Shown in pieces: positions 8,474-16,034 of a stretch of 64,000 bases of DNA. How positions within the stretch are numbered: the stretch's first letter is position 1; every line of letters begins with the position of its first letter. The notes beneath the pieces are model-generated. The model saw only the letters and a program-made list of their open reading frames with translations. It searched no databases and had not been told where the DNA came from. The DNA is from an uncultured Prevotellaceae bacterium. Lineage in GTDB: Bacteria > Bacteroidota > Bacteroidia > Bacteroidales > Bacteroidaceae. Location of the stretch: the NCBI GenBank assembly GCA_902774925.1, contig CACYKE010000005.1, forward strand, positions 1-64,000. Reading direction: 5' to 3'. The position numbers and the translations under genes are program-made.

Positions 8474-8514
8474 CACACGACGAATGATAAAGCTTAAGAC
8501 CAAGGTCGCTGCGT

Positions 8515-9033
8515 ATGAACAGATTGCGACGGTTGCTCGTATGGTTGAGCAGAATCCATCAGTGCCGGGGCTTCGGTATTCAGTCTCCCTCTGACTATGC
8601 CTTCGTCCGCTATGTAGTGAACGAACATTGGCCGTATTATGCCTACGATGCACTCCCCACGGATGACTGGCAGCGGCGCAAGCTGGGGCGCTTGTATTTC
8701 CGACTGGCCAACTGGCGGCAACCCTCTGCAATGCTGCTTGACGACTACCAGCCCTACTGGCAGGCAGGATGCCGTAAGGTGCAGTTTCAGCCAGACATTG
8801 CGAAGGTCGAGCTGAGACGTATTGACATTGATGATCACGAAAGCTACGAAGCATTGTTGGCAAAATGCGACGAACAATCTGTCGTTGTTGTGGAGGACAT
8901 CAGCCGCGATTGGGCCCGTTGGCATGAGATGGAATGTGACACGCGTTGTGGCACTACGTTTGACCTTTATTATTGTGGTATAATATTTTACGATTTAGGT
9001 CGTGCAAAACATAACTATCGAATCAATTTCTAA
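8515..9033 (+). CDS. Conserved Bacteroidales protein of unknown function
   Basis: A 172-residue soluble protein. It has a conserved-looking N-terminus ('GFGIQSPSDYAFVRYVVNEHWPYY') and a C-terminal 'TTFDLYYCGIIFYDLGRAKHNYRINF'. The layout, with a central 'QSVVVVEDIS' strand, resembles the end of a Rossmann-type methyltransferase fold that has lost its binding loop, but no SAM motif can be seen. It lies 6 bp upstream of the corrinoid adenosyltransferase gene and is very probably co-transcribed with it. Function unknown. Confidence 0.65.
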   Translation: MNRLRRLLVWLSRIHQCRGFGIQSPSDYAFVRYVVNEHWPYYAYDALPTDDWQRRKLGRLYFRLANWRQPSAMLLDDYQPYWQAGCRKVQFQPDIAKVELRRIDIDDHESYEALLAKCDEQSVVVVEDISRDWARWHEMECDTRCGTTFDLYYCGIIFYDLGRAKHNYRINF

Positions 9034-9039
9034 ACAGCT

Positions 9040-9609
9040 ATGATAAAGAAAATTACGAAAGTTTACACCCGTGGCGGTGATAAGGGACTGACCTCTCTCG
9101 TCGGTGGTCAGCGCGTTTCGAAGGCTAGCGCCCGTCTGGAGTCGTACGGCACGGTGGACGAGTTGAGTTCACATTTGGGACTGCTTGCCGCGATGCTGCC
9201 TGAAGGTGACGACAAAACGATGGTACAGCGCATCCAGAATTGCCTGTTCAATGTCTGTACCAATCTGGCTACCGACCAGGAACAGACGCCGTTATATCCC
9301 TCTGCACACCTGCCTGAGGGCGAAATCCAGCGAATGGAGCAAGAGGTTGACGCCATTATGGCCATGCTTCCCGAACGTCAGGGCTTCATCCTGCCTGGCG
9401 GTACTCAGGCGGCAGCCCAAACGCATGTATGTCGCACTGTCTGCCGTCGTGCCGAGCGTTGTATCGTTGCCCTCTCTGAAGAAGCAAAAGTAAGTCCCGA
9501 AGTGCTCCAATATATCAACAGATTGAGCGATTATCTGTTCGTTTTGGCCAAAAAGTTGAATTTTATTGCAGGGCAGAGCGAAAAAGTTTGGAATAATGCT
9601 TGCGATTAG
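9040..9609 (+). CDS. PduO-type cob(I)alamin adenosyltransferase
   Basis: A 189-residue enzyme that transfers adenosyl from ATP to Co(I) corrinoid, making adenosylcobalamin. The N-terminus carries the ATP-binding signature 'YTRGGDKGLTSLVGGQRVSK' and 'YGTVDELSSHLG'; the C-terminus has 'CRTVCRRAERCIV' and 'YINRLSDYLFVLAKKLN', both diagnostic of the PduO family five-helix bundle. The length is typical. It lies in a two-gene operon with the unknown protein at 8515. Confidence 0.93.
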   Translation: MIKKITKVYTRGGDKGLTSLVGGQRVSKASARLESYGTVDELSSHLGLLAAMLPEGDDKTMVQRIQNCLFNVCTNLATDQEQTPLYPSAHLPEGEIQRMEQEVDAIMAMLPERQGFILPGGTQAAAQTHVCRTVCRRAERCIVALSEEAKVSPEVLQYINRLSDYLFVLAKKLNFIAGQSEKVWNNACD

Positions 9610-9621
9610 AAAAAAAAATAT

Positions 9622-9629
9622 TACTTTTG
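9622..9629 (+). promoter_or_regulatory. -7 box for the DUF2795 gene
   Basis: TACTTTTG, with TTG at 9599-9601 about 20 bp upstream as a -33 element. The ATG at 9664 lies 34 bp downstream. Confidence 0.6.
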
Positions 9630-9663
9630 CGGGCAAATTCGAAAACTAATAATTTTAACGACT

Positions 9664-9885
9664 ATGTATTGGACACTAGAACTAGCTTCAAAACTTGAAG
9701 ATGCACCTTGGCCCGCAACCAAGGACGAACTGATAGATTATGCCATCCGCTCAGGCGCTCCACTCGAAGTATTGGAGAATTTGCAGGAGATAGAGGACGA
9801 GGGTGATGTTTACGAAAGTATCGAGGACATCTGGCCCGATTATCCCACGAAGGAAGACTTCCTGTTCAACGAGGATGAATATTAG
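9664..9885 (+). CDS. DUF2795-like small acidic protein
   Basis: A 73-residue acidic protein, 'MYWTLELASKLEDAPWPATK' onward, with the DUF2795 pattern of a short helix, 'WPATKDELIDYAIRSGAP' and a helix after it. The C-terminus is strongly acidic (DYPTKEDFLFNEDEY). It is well conserved in Bacteroidales; function unknown. It has its own promoter and is followed by a hairpin at 9914-9950. Confidence 0.75.
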   Translation: MYWTLELASKLEDAPWPATKDELIDYAIRSGAPLEVLENLQEIEDEGDVYESIEDIWPDYPTKEDFLFNEDEY

Positions 9886-9913
9886 GCGATAGATTTTTAT
9901 CAGTCTGATTCAT

Positions 9914-9950
9914 AGCGAGATGAACAAGTTTTTTATTTGTTTGTCTCGCT
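9914..9950 (+). terminator. Hairpin between the DUF2795 gene and surE
   Basis: AGCGAGA (9914-9920) pairs with TCTCGCT (9944-9950), and AACAA inside pairs with TTGTT. The stem is followed by AAAAACG rather than a T run, so it may be a weak terminator or a leader structure of surE. Confidence 0.35.
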
Positions 9951-9968
9951 AAAAACGTTTAAAAAGGT

Positions 9969-10748
9969 ATGATAGACGAGAAAAGACCGCTGATATTGAT
10001 ATCGAACGATGACGGTTGGGAGGCCAAGGGCATCAACCAGCTGGTAGATATGGTCCGTGACCTGGGTGACGTGTTGGTGTGTGCGCCGGACGGTGCTAGG
10101 AGCGGTATGTCGTGCGCCTTTTCGGCAACGACGCCTTTGCGGCTGACCTTGCGTCGGCAGGAGCTGGGCGTAGAGGTGTGGTCGTGTAACGGTACGCCGA
10201 CGGACTGTGTGAAGCTGGCGCTGGCAGAATTGTGCGAGCGGAAACCCGACCTGGTGTTGGGCGGTATCAATCATGGCGACAACGCCTCGGTGAACACGCA
10301 CTACAGCGGTACGATGGGTGTGGTAATGGAGGGTTGCATGAAGTATATCCCTTCGGTGGCCTATTCGTTGTGCGACCACGACGAAGATGCCGACTTTGAA
10401 CACTTACGGCCATATGTGAAGCAGATAACGGAATGGGTGTTGCGCGAAGGGCTGGCTCCCGGCGTGTGTCTGAACGTGAATTTCCCGAAGTTAGAGCCAA
10501 TAGCCTACAAGGGGGTGAAAGTGTGTCGGATGTCGCGAGGAACGTGGGCCAGCGAGGTGTCGCGCTGTCATCATCCGCGGGGATATGACTACTGGTGGAT
10601 GGTGGGTCACTACCGGAATGACGAGCCCGAGGCTACGGACACCGACCGTTGGGCGCTGGACAACGGCTATGTGGCCGTTACGCCCACAGAGATTGACGTC
10701 ACGGCGTACGAGGCGATGGAGGAGTTGCGGGAGTTGGAGAAGATATAA
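9969..10748 (+). CDS. surE: 5'/3'-nucleotidase SurE
   Basis: A 259-residue metal-dependent phosphatase that removes phosphate from nucleoside monophosphates. The N-terminal 'LILISNDDGWEAKGI' contains the DD metal ligands; 'APDGARSGMSCAFS' and 'GTPTDCVKLAL' are the second and third SurE motifs; 'GGINHGDNASVNTHYSGTMG' carries the metal-binding Asn and the substrate loop. Length and order are typical. It is 13 bp upstream of lpxB and probably co-transcribed. Confidence 0.95.
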   Translation: MIDEKRPLILISNDDGWEAKGINQLVDMVRDLGDVLVCAPDGARSGMSCAFSATTPLRLTLRRQELGVEVWSCNGTPTDCVKLALAELCERKPDLVLGGINHGDNASVNTHYSGTMGVVMEGCMKYIPSVAYSLCDHDEDADFEHLRPYVKQITEWVLREGLAPGVCLNVNFPKLEPIAYKGVKVCRMSRGTWASEVSRCHHPRGYDYWWMVGHYRNDEPEATDTDRWALDNGYVAVTPTEIDVTAYEAMEELRELEKI

Positions 10749-10761
10749 TGTTCAACGTTCA

Positions 10762-11970
10762 ATGAAATATTACCTGATAGCCGGTGAGGCCAGTGGCGAT
10801 TTACATGCATCGCATTTGATGCAGTCGCTGAAGGCGCAGGACGGGGAGGCGGAGTTCCGTTTCTTCGGCGGCGACCTGATGGCCGCAGTAGGTGGAACGA
10901 TGGTGAAGCACTACCGCGAACTGGCATACATGGGTTTCGTTCCTGTATTGTTGCATCTGCGCACTATCCTGCGAAATATGGAGATGTGCAAGCAGGACAT
11001 TGCCCAGTGGAAGCCCGATGTGGTCATTCTCGTCGACTATCCTGGCTTCAACCTGAAAATAGCGAAATATGTCCATAGCCAACGGCTAATAGCAATTCGC
11101 AACGCCACACTCTGCTCTGCAGAGAATAGCCAAAAGCCCAAAGTCTACTACTATATCTCGCCGAAGATTTGGGCGTGGAAGGAGTATCGCATCAAGAACA
11201 TCAAACGCGACGTGGACGAGTTGTTCTCGATACTGCCGTTCGAGGTGGAGTTCTTCGAACAGAAGCACCATTATCCCATCCATTATGTAGGCAATCCGAC
11301 AGCGCACGAGGTGAGGGAGTTCTTATTTGCTAACAGCCAAAAGCCAAAAGCAATTCGCAACGCCACACTCTGCTCTGCAGAGAACAGCCAAAAACCAACA
11401 ATTGCACTGTTGGCGGGGTCGCGGAAGCAGGAGATTAAGGACAATCTGCCGGCGATGATCGAGGCCACGAGGCACCTTACGGAGAAGTACGACCTTGTGT
11501 TGGCCGGAGCTCCGTCGATAGAGCGCGAGTATTATGGACAATTCTTGACGGGTAGCAGTGTGCGTCTCGTTTCGGACGAGACGTTCCCCTTGCTGGCAAA
11601 GGCCACAGCCGCATTGGTAACTAGCGGCACGGCGACCCTCGAGACATGTATGTTCCGCGTGCCGCAGGTGGTGTGTTACAAGACCCCACTGCCGCAGCTC
11701 ATCGGTTTCCTGAAGCGCCACGTGCTCAGCGTGAAATACGTGTCGCTGGTGAATCTGATTGCCGACCGCGAAGTGGTGAAGGAACTGGTGGCCGAGACGT
11801 TCAGCGTCGATAATATCCGTCGTGAGTTGAAGGCTATATTGCCCGGCGGCGGGAAGCGTCAGCAGATGTTGGATGACTACGACGAGGTGCATCAGCGCCT
11901 GGGTGAGAGTCATGCCCCCGACGAGGCCGCAAGGACTATGATTAGACTGTTGAGTGGCAATAAACAATAA
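10762..11970 (+). CDS. lpxB: Lipid-A-disaccharide synthase LpxB with two repeat-encoded inserts
   Basis: A GT19 glycosyltransferase of 402 residues, joining UDP-diacylglucosamine and lipid X in lipid A synthesis. Family motifs are 'GEASGDLHAS', 'FFGGD', 'YPGFNLKIAK', 'YYYISPKIWAWKE', 'VGNPTAHEV', 'LLAGSRKQEI' and 'VTSGTATLET'. The start at 10762 (MKYYLIAGEASGD) is the family start; the frame open upstream is antisense noise over surE. Two insertions interrupt the usual alignment, each encoding AIRNATLCSAENSQKP: one between 'KYVHS' and 'VYYYISP', one before 'TIALLAGS'. Both lie at loops between conserved blocks and keep the frame, so the enzyme is probably active. Confidence 0.93.
   Translation: MKYYLIAGEASGDLHASHLMQSLKAQDGEAEFRFFGGDLMAAVGGTMVKHYRELAYMGFVPVLLHLRTILRNMEMCKQDIAQWKPDVVILVDYPGFNLKIAKYVHSQRLIAIRNATLCSAENSQKPKVYYYISPKIWAWKEYRIKNIKRDVDELFSILPFEVEFFEQKHHYPIHYVGNPTAHEVREFLFANSQKPKAIRNATLCSAENSQKPTIALLAGSRKQEIKDNLPAMIEATRHLTEKYDLVLAGAPSIEREYYGQFLTGSSVRLVSDETFPLLAKATAALVTSGTATLETCMFRVPQVVCYKTPLPQLIGFLKRHVLSVKYVSLVNLIADREVVKELVAETFSVDNIRRELKAILPGGGKRQQMLDDYDEVHQRLGESHAPDEAARTMIRLLSGNKQ
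11092..11138 (+). repeat. Dispersed GCAACGCCACACTCT hairpin element, copy 1 (in lpxB)
   Basis: The 15-bp core lies at 11099-11113 and is followed by CTCTGC-TCT-GCAGAG, a short hairpin, then AGCCAAAAGCC. It is nearly identical to the copy at 11350 and related to copies at 35793 and 36096. It is inserted in frame. Confidence 0.7.
11350..11396 (+). repeat. Dispersed GCAACGCCACACTCT hairpin element, copy 2 (in lpxB)
   Basis: The core is at 11357-11371 with the same hairpin and AGCCAAAA tail as copy 1, differing by about one base. It is preceded by GCCAAAAGCCAAAAGC, the same short tandem that flanks the sorting-tail relic near 35725. Confidence 0.7.
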
Positions 11971-11982
11971 ACTATATACGTT

Positions 11983-12723
11983 ATGAGAAAAGTATTCTTT
12001 TTGGTGCTGGCGGCTATGGCGGCCTTCACTGCACAAGCACAGAACATTCAGTTGCATTACGACTTCGGTCGCAACATCTATAGCGATGAGGAGTCTGACC
12101 GACAGAAAGTGACCGTAACCGTAGAACAGTTCAAAGCTGATGATTGGGGTTCGTGGTACTACTTCTTCGACCTTGACCTGACAAGCAAGGTGACACGAAG
12201 CATCTATACCGAGATCTCGCGCGAGCTTAAACTGGGTAAGGAATCGCCTCTGGCTGCCCATGTCGAGTATGACGGTGGTCTGTGGCATGCTGACGTTCCT
12301 AATGGTTGTGGTAGTTATCAGCAGGCAGGACTATTGGGCTTGGCCTACAACGGGCATAATGCCGATTTCTCGAAGACTTGGTCGGTACAGGCGCTCTACA
12401 AGCAGTTCATAAAGAGTTACGACGGCACGCATTCATACCCCAGCTTTCAGCTGACGGGTGTGTGGGGCTTGAACTTCCTGGACAACAAGATGACCTTCTC
12501 GGGATTCATCGATTTGTGGCGTGGTGAGAAGGGAGCCAACTATGGTGAAAAGCAGGGACACGGTATGCTGGTATTGCTGACCGAGCCTCAGTTGTGGTAT
12601 AACGTCAACAAGCACTTGTCTGTTGGTACTGAAATTGAAATCAGCAATAACTTTATTGTAAACTACTACAACGACAAGACGTTCTTCGTCAATCCTACCG
12701 TTGCCCTGAAGTGGAACTTATAA
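11983..12723 (+). CDS. DUF5020 family outer-membrane beta-barrel protein
   Basis: A 246-residue secreted protein with a clean signal peptide (MRKVFFLVLAAMAAFTAQA). The mature part starts 'QNIQLHYDFGRNIY' and consists of alternating beta strands such as 'WGSWYYFFDLDL', ending in 'NPTVALKWNL', a terminal strand usual for outer-membrane barrels. This is the DUF5020 pattern, related to the nucleoside channel Tsx. It follows lpxB by 12 bp and may be transcribed with it. Substrate is unknown. Confidence 0.8.
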   Translation: MRKVFFLVLAAMAAFTAQAQNIQLHYDFGRNIYSDEESDRQKVTVTVEQFKADDWGSWYYFFDLDLTSKVTRSIYTEISRELKLGKESPLAAHVEYDGGLWHADVPNGCGSYQQAGLLGLAYNGHNADFSKTWSVQALYKQFIKSYDGTHSYPSFQLTGVWGLNFLDNKMTFSGFIDLWRGEKGANYGEKQGHGMLVLLTEPQLWYNVNKHLSVGTEIEISNNFIVNYYNDKTFFVNPTVALKWNL

Positions 12724-12732
12724 GTAACGGAA

Positions 12733-13560
12733 TCAAAATACCGCAAAACGCCCACGTTGCGACATAAACACCGCTTCGTGGGCTTCTTCTTGACATATCT
12801 GAGCCTCCGTTTCGTTGATGGTCGCAGGATAGTAAGAATTGCCGTCGACGATGCGGCCTGTCAAGAACTCGCACCACGTGCAAGCTGCCGTATAGCGCCC
12901 TAAAGTATATGACAGGTGCATGCCGTCGCGATTGAGAATGTCACCTAGGCGATAGCGCACCAATTGGACGGCAGTGCCAGTGGGTACGATGCGCGGATTG
13001 CTAATTGCGGGCATTACACTCAGCATGGTGCTGACAATGTCGCTGTACATCTGTCGCTGTTTGTAGTCGTAGGGCTGAAAGCGTGATGACTTGAAGTCCT
13101 CGGCGTATGCCCACGTCATGTGCCACACGAATTCCACGTGGAGGTTGGTGACGTAACTTTCGACGAGGCGCTTGAAGGCGGGGAGGTTCTTGTAACTATC
13201 AAAAACACCCGACAGTTGGCTGGCCTGTTGCAGGGAGATGACGTCCCACTGTTCGTCGCGAATGATTTGTTTCAGTGTCCATTTCTTGCGCTCCGAACGC
13301 ACGCCGCCTACGACCTTCCGATAGGTGTAGAGGGCGCTGTCCTTCACGAGATTGGTATAATGGCGGTCGATGGAACAACCGCCGATATAGGCATTGCCGA
13401 TAACCAGTGAGTCGCCTTGTGCACGAGCCAGTTCATAAAGGTATTGCTCAATGGCATCCTGCGAAAAGCTGTTGCCAATGGCTAACACCTTGATGACTTT
13501 CGCACTTAAAGGTAAAAAAGTAAAAAGGTAAAAAAGTAAAAAGAGTATTGCCTTTTTCAT
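12733..13560 (-). CDS. DUF4886 family SGNH-like hydrolase
   Basis: A 275-residue secreted protein. After the signal peptide it has 'VLAIGNSFSQDAIEQYL', a GDSL-like block with the likely nucleophile Ser, and near the C-terminus 'NRDGMHLSYTLGRY', supplying Asp and His. This is DUF4886, an SGNH-like family common in gut Bacteroidales and thought to act on acylated glycans. The signal peptide hydrophobic core 'LFLLFYLFTFLPLSA' is encoded by a T-rich tandem repeat (13510-13550), an unusual origin. It runs convergent with the DUF5020 gene and downstream of the sigma factor gene. Confidence 0.8.
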   Translation of the reverse strand: MKKAILFLLFYLFTFLPLSAKVIKVLAIGNSFSQDAIEQYLYELARAQGDSLVIGNAYIGGCSIDRHYTNLVKDSALYTYRKVVGGVRSERKKWTLKQIIRDEQWDVISLQQASQLSGVFDSYKNLPAFKRLVESYVTNLHVEFVWHMTWAYAEDFKSSRFQPYDYKQRQMYSDIVSTMLSVMPAISNPRIVPTGTAVQLVRYRLGDILNRDGMHLSYTLGRYTAACTWCEFLTGRIVDGNSYYPATINETEAQICQEEAHEAVFMSQRGRFAVF

Positions 13561-13606
13561 CTTATATCTTACTCCTTACATCTTACTCCTTACATCTTAC
13601 CTCTCA
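13510..13606. repeat. Tandem-repeat element spanning the sigma-factor end and the DUF4886 start
   Basis: On the plus strand 13510-13550 holds AGGTAAAAAAGTAAAAAGG-type repeats, and 13561-13604 holds CTTACTCCTTACAT repeated about three times. The second part encodes the last codons of the sigma factor and the intergenic spacer; the first encodes the signal peptide of the DUF4886 protein. The two halves are partly complementary and could form a weak stem around the start codon. Confidence 0.6.
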
Positions 13607-14165
13607 CTTCATCCACCTTGCTTTTCGCCGCTTTGCGCAATTTACGCACGGCTTTGTCGCGCTCCTGACGGACACGTTCGCGTTTCAGGTCCATGTCCTC
13701 ACCGATTTCTGCCATTGTCTGGCGCCAGCCCTTCAATCCGTAGTAACGACTGACCACCTCGCGTTCACGGTCGTTGAGCACGTCGATGCAGGCCACGAGG
13801 TCATCGTTCAAGGTGTCTTCCTCCACGATGGCGTCGGCCTTCTCGGCATTCTTGTCCTCAAGCACGTTGAGCAAGGTGTAGTTGTTGCGACTGCCTACGG
13901 GCAACGACTCATCCGTCGAGCGAACGTCAACGGAGGTCTCCAGCCGGCTGATGGCTTTCTCGATGCTACGACGGATGTAGGGTGCGGCAAAGGTGACAAA
14001 GGCCTTGCCGCGAGCAGGGTCGAATTTCGTGGCGGCTTTCATGAGTCCGATACTTCCCTCGCTGATGAGGTCGTCAGTGCTCAGTGCGTCGCTCTTATAC
14101 TGTCGGGCCAGCGTAATCACATAGCCCATATTCGCTGTCACCAGCTGTTCTTGTTCCTTTGTCAT
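13590..14165 (-). CDS. Sigma-70 family RNA polymerase sigma factor
   Basis: A 191-residue sigma factor. Region 2 covers 'NMGYVITLARQYKSDALSTDDLISEGSIGLMKAA' (partly quoted) and 'FVTFAAPYIRRSIEKAI'; region 4 is 'LNDREREVVSRYYGLKGWRQTMAEIGEDMDL' in parts, with a recognition helix 'KRERVRQERDKAVRKLR'. It lacks region 1.1 and most of region 3, so it is an alternative factor rather than the housekeeping RpoD, although region 2.4 is of the primary type. Its last codons are formed by the tandem repeat at 13590-13606. Its promoter targets cannot be read from the sequence. Confidence 0.85.
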   Translation of the reverse strand: MTKEQEQLVTANMGYVITLARQYKSDALSTDDLISEGSIGLMKAATKFDPARGKAFVTFAAPYIRRSIEKAISRLETSVDVRSTDESLPVGSRNNYTLLNVLEDKNAEKADAIVEEDTLNDDLVACIDVLNDREREVVSRYYGLKGWRQTMAEIGEDMDLKRERVRQERDKAVRKLRKAAKSKVDEVRGKM

Positions 14166-14201
14166 AATATTTTCGTTATAACGTTATAACGTAATTACGT
14201 C

Positions 14202-15158
14202 CTAATTATACTTCAACAGCAGTCCTTTCACCAATTTGCCGTATCTCTTGATGACGTCATCGGGCCAAGGACCGGTAGCGGTTGCACGAGGCAACAGCAT
14301 CGAGCACGACTCGTTCTTGTCGCTGATGCTCCAGCACACCCAGCTGATGCCCAGACGTTCGCACATCTTGATCCATTCCTCCTCGCTTTCCTCGTCAATC
14401 TTACCGTCGCCAGAAGCTTCAGTAGCACCGCTTTCGGAAATGAAGATGGGGATACCTCGTTTGACAGCTCCTTCTGTGCGCTGACGCAAGTCGTCACCAT
14501 GCGTAGCGGCATAGAAATGCACGGTGTACATGACGTTCGACAGACCCTCCAACGGACTCTCGGCAACCAGATGGATGTCCTGATCCCAGTGGGGGCAACC
14601 CACGAGTACGACATTGTCCTTATCGTATTTGCGGATTTCGCCAATGACCTCTTGGGCGTATTTCTTCAGGTCGGCCCATTTGTCCTCGATGGGCTCGTTG
14701 TAGATTTCGTAGATAATGTGCGGATACTTGCCATATTTGCGGGCTATCTCGCCAAAGAACTGCTTGGCCTCTTCCGTCATCAGTTTGTGCGAATGCCAGT
14801 CGATGATGACGTAAATGTTCTGCTTGATGGCGGCTTCGACGACGGGCGTCAGACACTGCATGGCGAACTCGGGGTTCTCCTGGAAGTTGTCCTCGATATG
14901 CTGACCGATAGCCGCACGGATGACACTACAGTGCCAGTCGTTCTTCAGCGTCTCCACGGCCCCCTTGTTATAGAACCGCGGCCACAGGTTGTGCCAGCCC
15001 AGACTGACACCACGCAGAATGACGGGATTGCCCTTCTTGTCGCAGAGCTGGGCGCCTTTTACTTGCAGTTTTCCGTACTGCTTGACGGGGTCGATGGCGT
15101 GTACGTGACATGCCAACAAACTCAACATAATGATGGTCAGTAGTTTCTTCATTGTCAT
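14202..15158 (-). CDS. Secreted GH5 endoglucanase
   Basis: A 318-residue single-domain glycoside hydrolase of family 5, probably subfamily 2 (cellulase/beta-glucanase). A signal peptide 'LLTIIMLSLLACHVHA' precedes 'LRGVSLGWHNLWPRF'. The acid/base Glu is in 'IIYEIYNEPIEDKW', the nucleophile Glu in 'PIFISESGATEASGDG'; 'VIIDWHSH' and 'VHFYAATHGDDLR' are further family blocks, and 'VCWSISDKNES' supplies the substrate Trp. No carbohydrate-binding module is present. An ATG two codons in (15152) is equally plausible as start. Confidence 0.9.
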   Translation of the reverse strand: MTMKKLLTIIMLSLLACHVHAIDPVKQYGKLQVKGAQLCDKKGNPVILRGVSLGWHNLWPRFYNKGAVETLKNDWHCSVIRAAIGQHIEDNFQENPEFAMQCLTPVVEAAIKQNIYVIIDWHSHKLMTEEAKQFFGEIARKYGKYPHIIYEIYNEPIEDKWADLKKYAQEVIGEIRKYDKDNVVLVGCPHWDQDIHLVAESPLEGLSNVMYTVHFYAATHGDDLRQRTEGAVKRGIPIFISESGATEASGDGKIDEESEEEWIKMCERLGISWVCWSISDKNESCSMLLPRATATGPWPDDVIKRYGKLVKGLLLKYN

Positions 15159-15179
15159 TGTTAGAATTTGTGTAGTTTA

Positions 15180-16028
15180 TTATAATAGGGATAATGTGTA
15201 CAAATAGACGACTGCGGCGGGAATGGCCAGCAGCGACGAGTCAAAGCGGTCGAGCATTCCGCCGTGTCCGGGGAGGATGTTGCCGCTGTCCTTGATGCCT
15301 AAGGTGCGCTTGAAGAGACTCTCCACCAAGTCGCCCCACGTGCCGAAGATGACGACGACAAGCCCCAGTCCGAGCCAAGCCCATAGTGTCAGCATCTCAC
15401 CATCGAGATACGTGCTGATGGCCCAAGCAGCAGCCAGCACGAAGATGGCGCCACCGATGCTTCCCTCCCACGATTTTCCCGGAGAGATGCGTGGGAACAG
15501 CTTGTGACGTCCCAACAGCGAACCGACACAGTAGGCTCCCGTATCGTTGACCCACAGGAATACGAATACGCTCAGTGGCAACAGCGTGTTAAACGTGATT
15601 TCTCCATTGGGTGTAGCCGTAAACGCCAGCACGTTGAGCAGTGAGAAGGGTAGGGCGATATACATCTGTGCGAGCATGGTGTAAGCCCAGTCCTCTATGG
15701 GGTCGTTGTGCCGGAGATAGAGTTCCGATATCAGCAGGTAGATGATGGTCACCAGATAGGGAATGAACACCACGCTCTTGGCAATGCCACCGTAGAGATC
15801 GCTACAGAAATACGTCATCGCGTAGAAAAAGTACACGCCGGCGACCGTAGAGATGAAGCGGTTGACGGTGACGTTCTCGCGTTCGTTTACCAGTCCGGTA
15901 AACTCCCAGATGGTGAGGCCTGTCACAATGCTAAACAACAGCACCATCGCATCAGGACGCAGGAACGACGCCACGATGGCTGCGACGAAGATGACGCCTG
16001 TGATGGTTCGAATGATTAAATTCTTCAT
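15180..16028 (-). CDS. cdsA: Phosphatidate cytidylyltransferase
   Basis: A 282-residue integral membrane enzyme making CDP-diacylglycerol from phosphatidate and CTP. Eight or so TM segments are visible. The C-terminal signature is present as 'SPGKSWEGSIGGAIF', 'WGDLVESLFKRTLGIKDSGNILPGHGGMLDRFDS' (in part), which is the CTP/phosphatidate site. It is 6 bp downstream of ftsH and belongs to the rsfS-ftsH-cdsA operon. Confidence 0.95.
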   Translation of the reverse strand: MKNLIIRTITGVIFVAAIVASFLRPDAMVLLFSIVTGLTIWEFTGLVNERENVTVNRFISTVAGVYFFYAMTYFCSDLYGGIAKSVVFIPYLVTIIYLLISELYLRHNDPIEDWAYTMLAQMYIALPFSLLNVLAFTATPNGEITFNTLLPLSVFVFLWVNDTGAYCVGSLLGRHKLFPRISPGKSWEGSIGGAIFVLAAAWAISTYLDGEMLTLWAWLGLGLVVVIFGTWGDLVESLFKRTLGIKDSGNILPGHGGMLDRFDSSLLAIPAAVVYLYTLSLL

Positions 16029-16034
16029 ATCGCT

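Noticed and set aside
11323..12288. A 321-codon minus-strand frame over lpxB and the DUF5020 gene
   Set aside because: Antisense to two well-supported genes, with low-complexity composition and no recognisable motif.
13590..14165. Housekeeping RpoD
   Set aside because: Only 191 residues, lacking region 1 and most of region 3, so an alternative sigma-70 family member is more likely.
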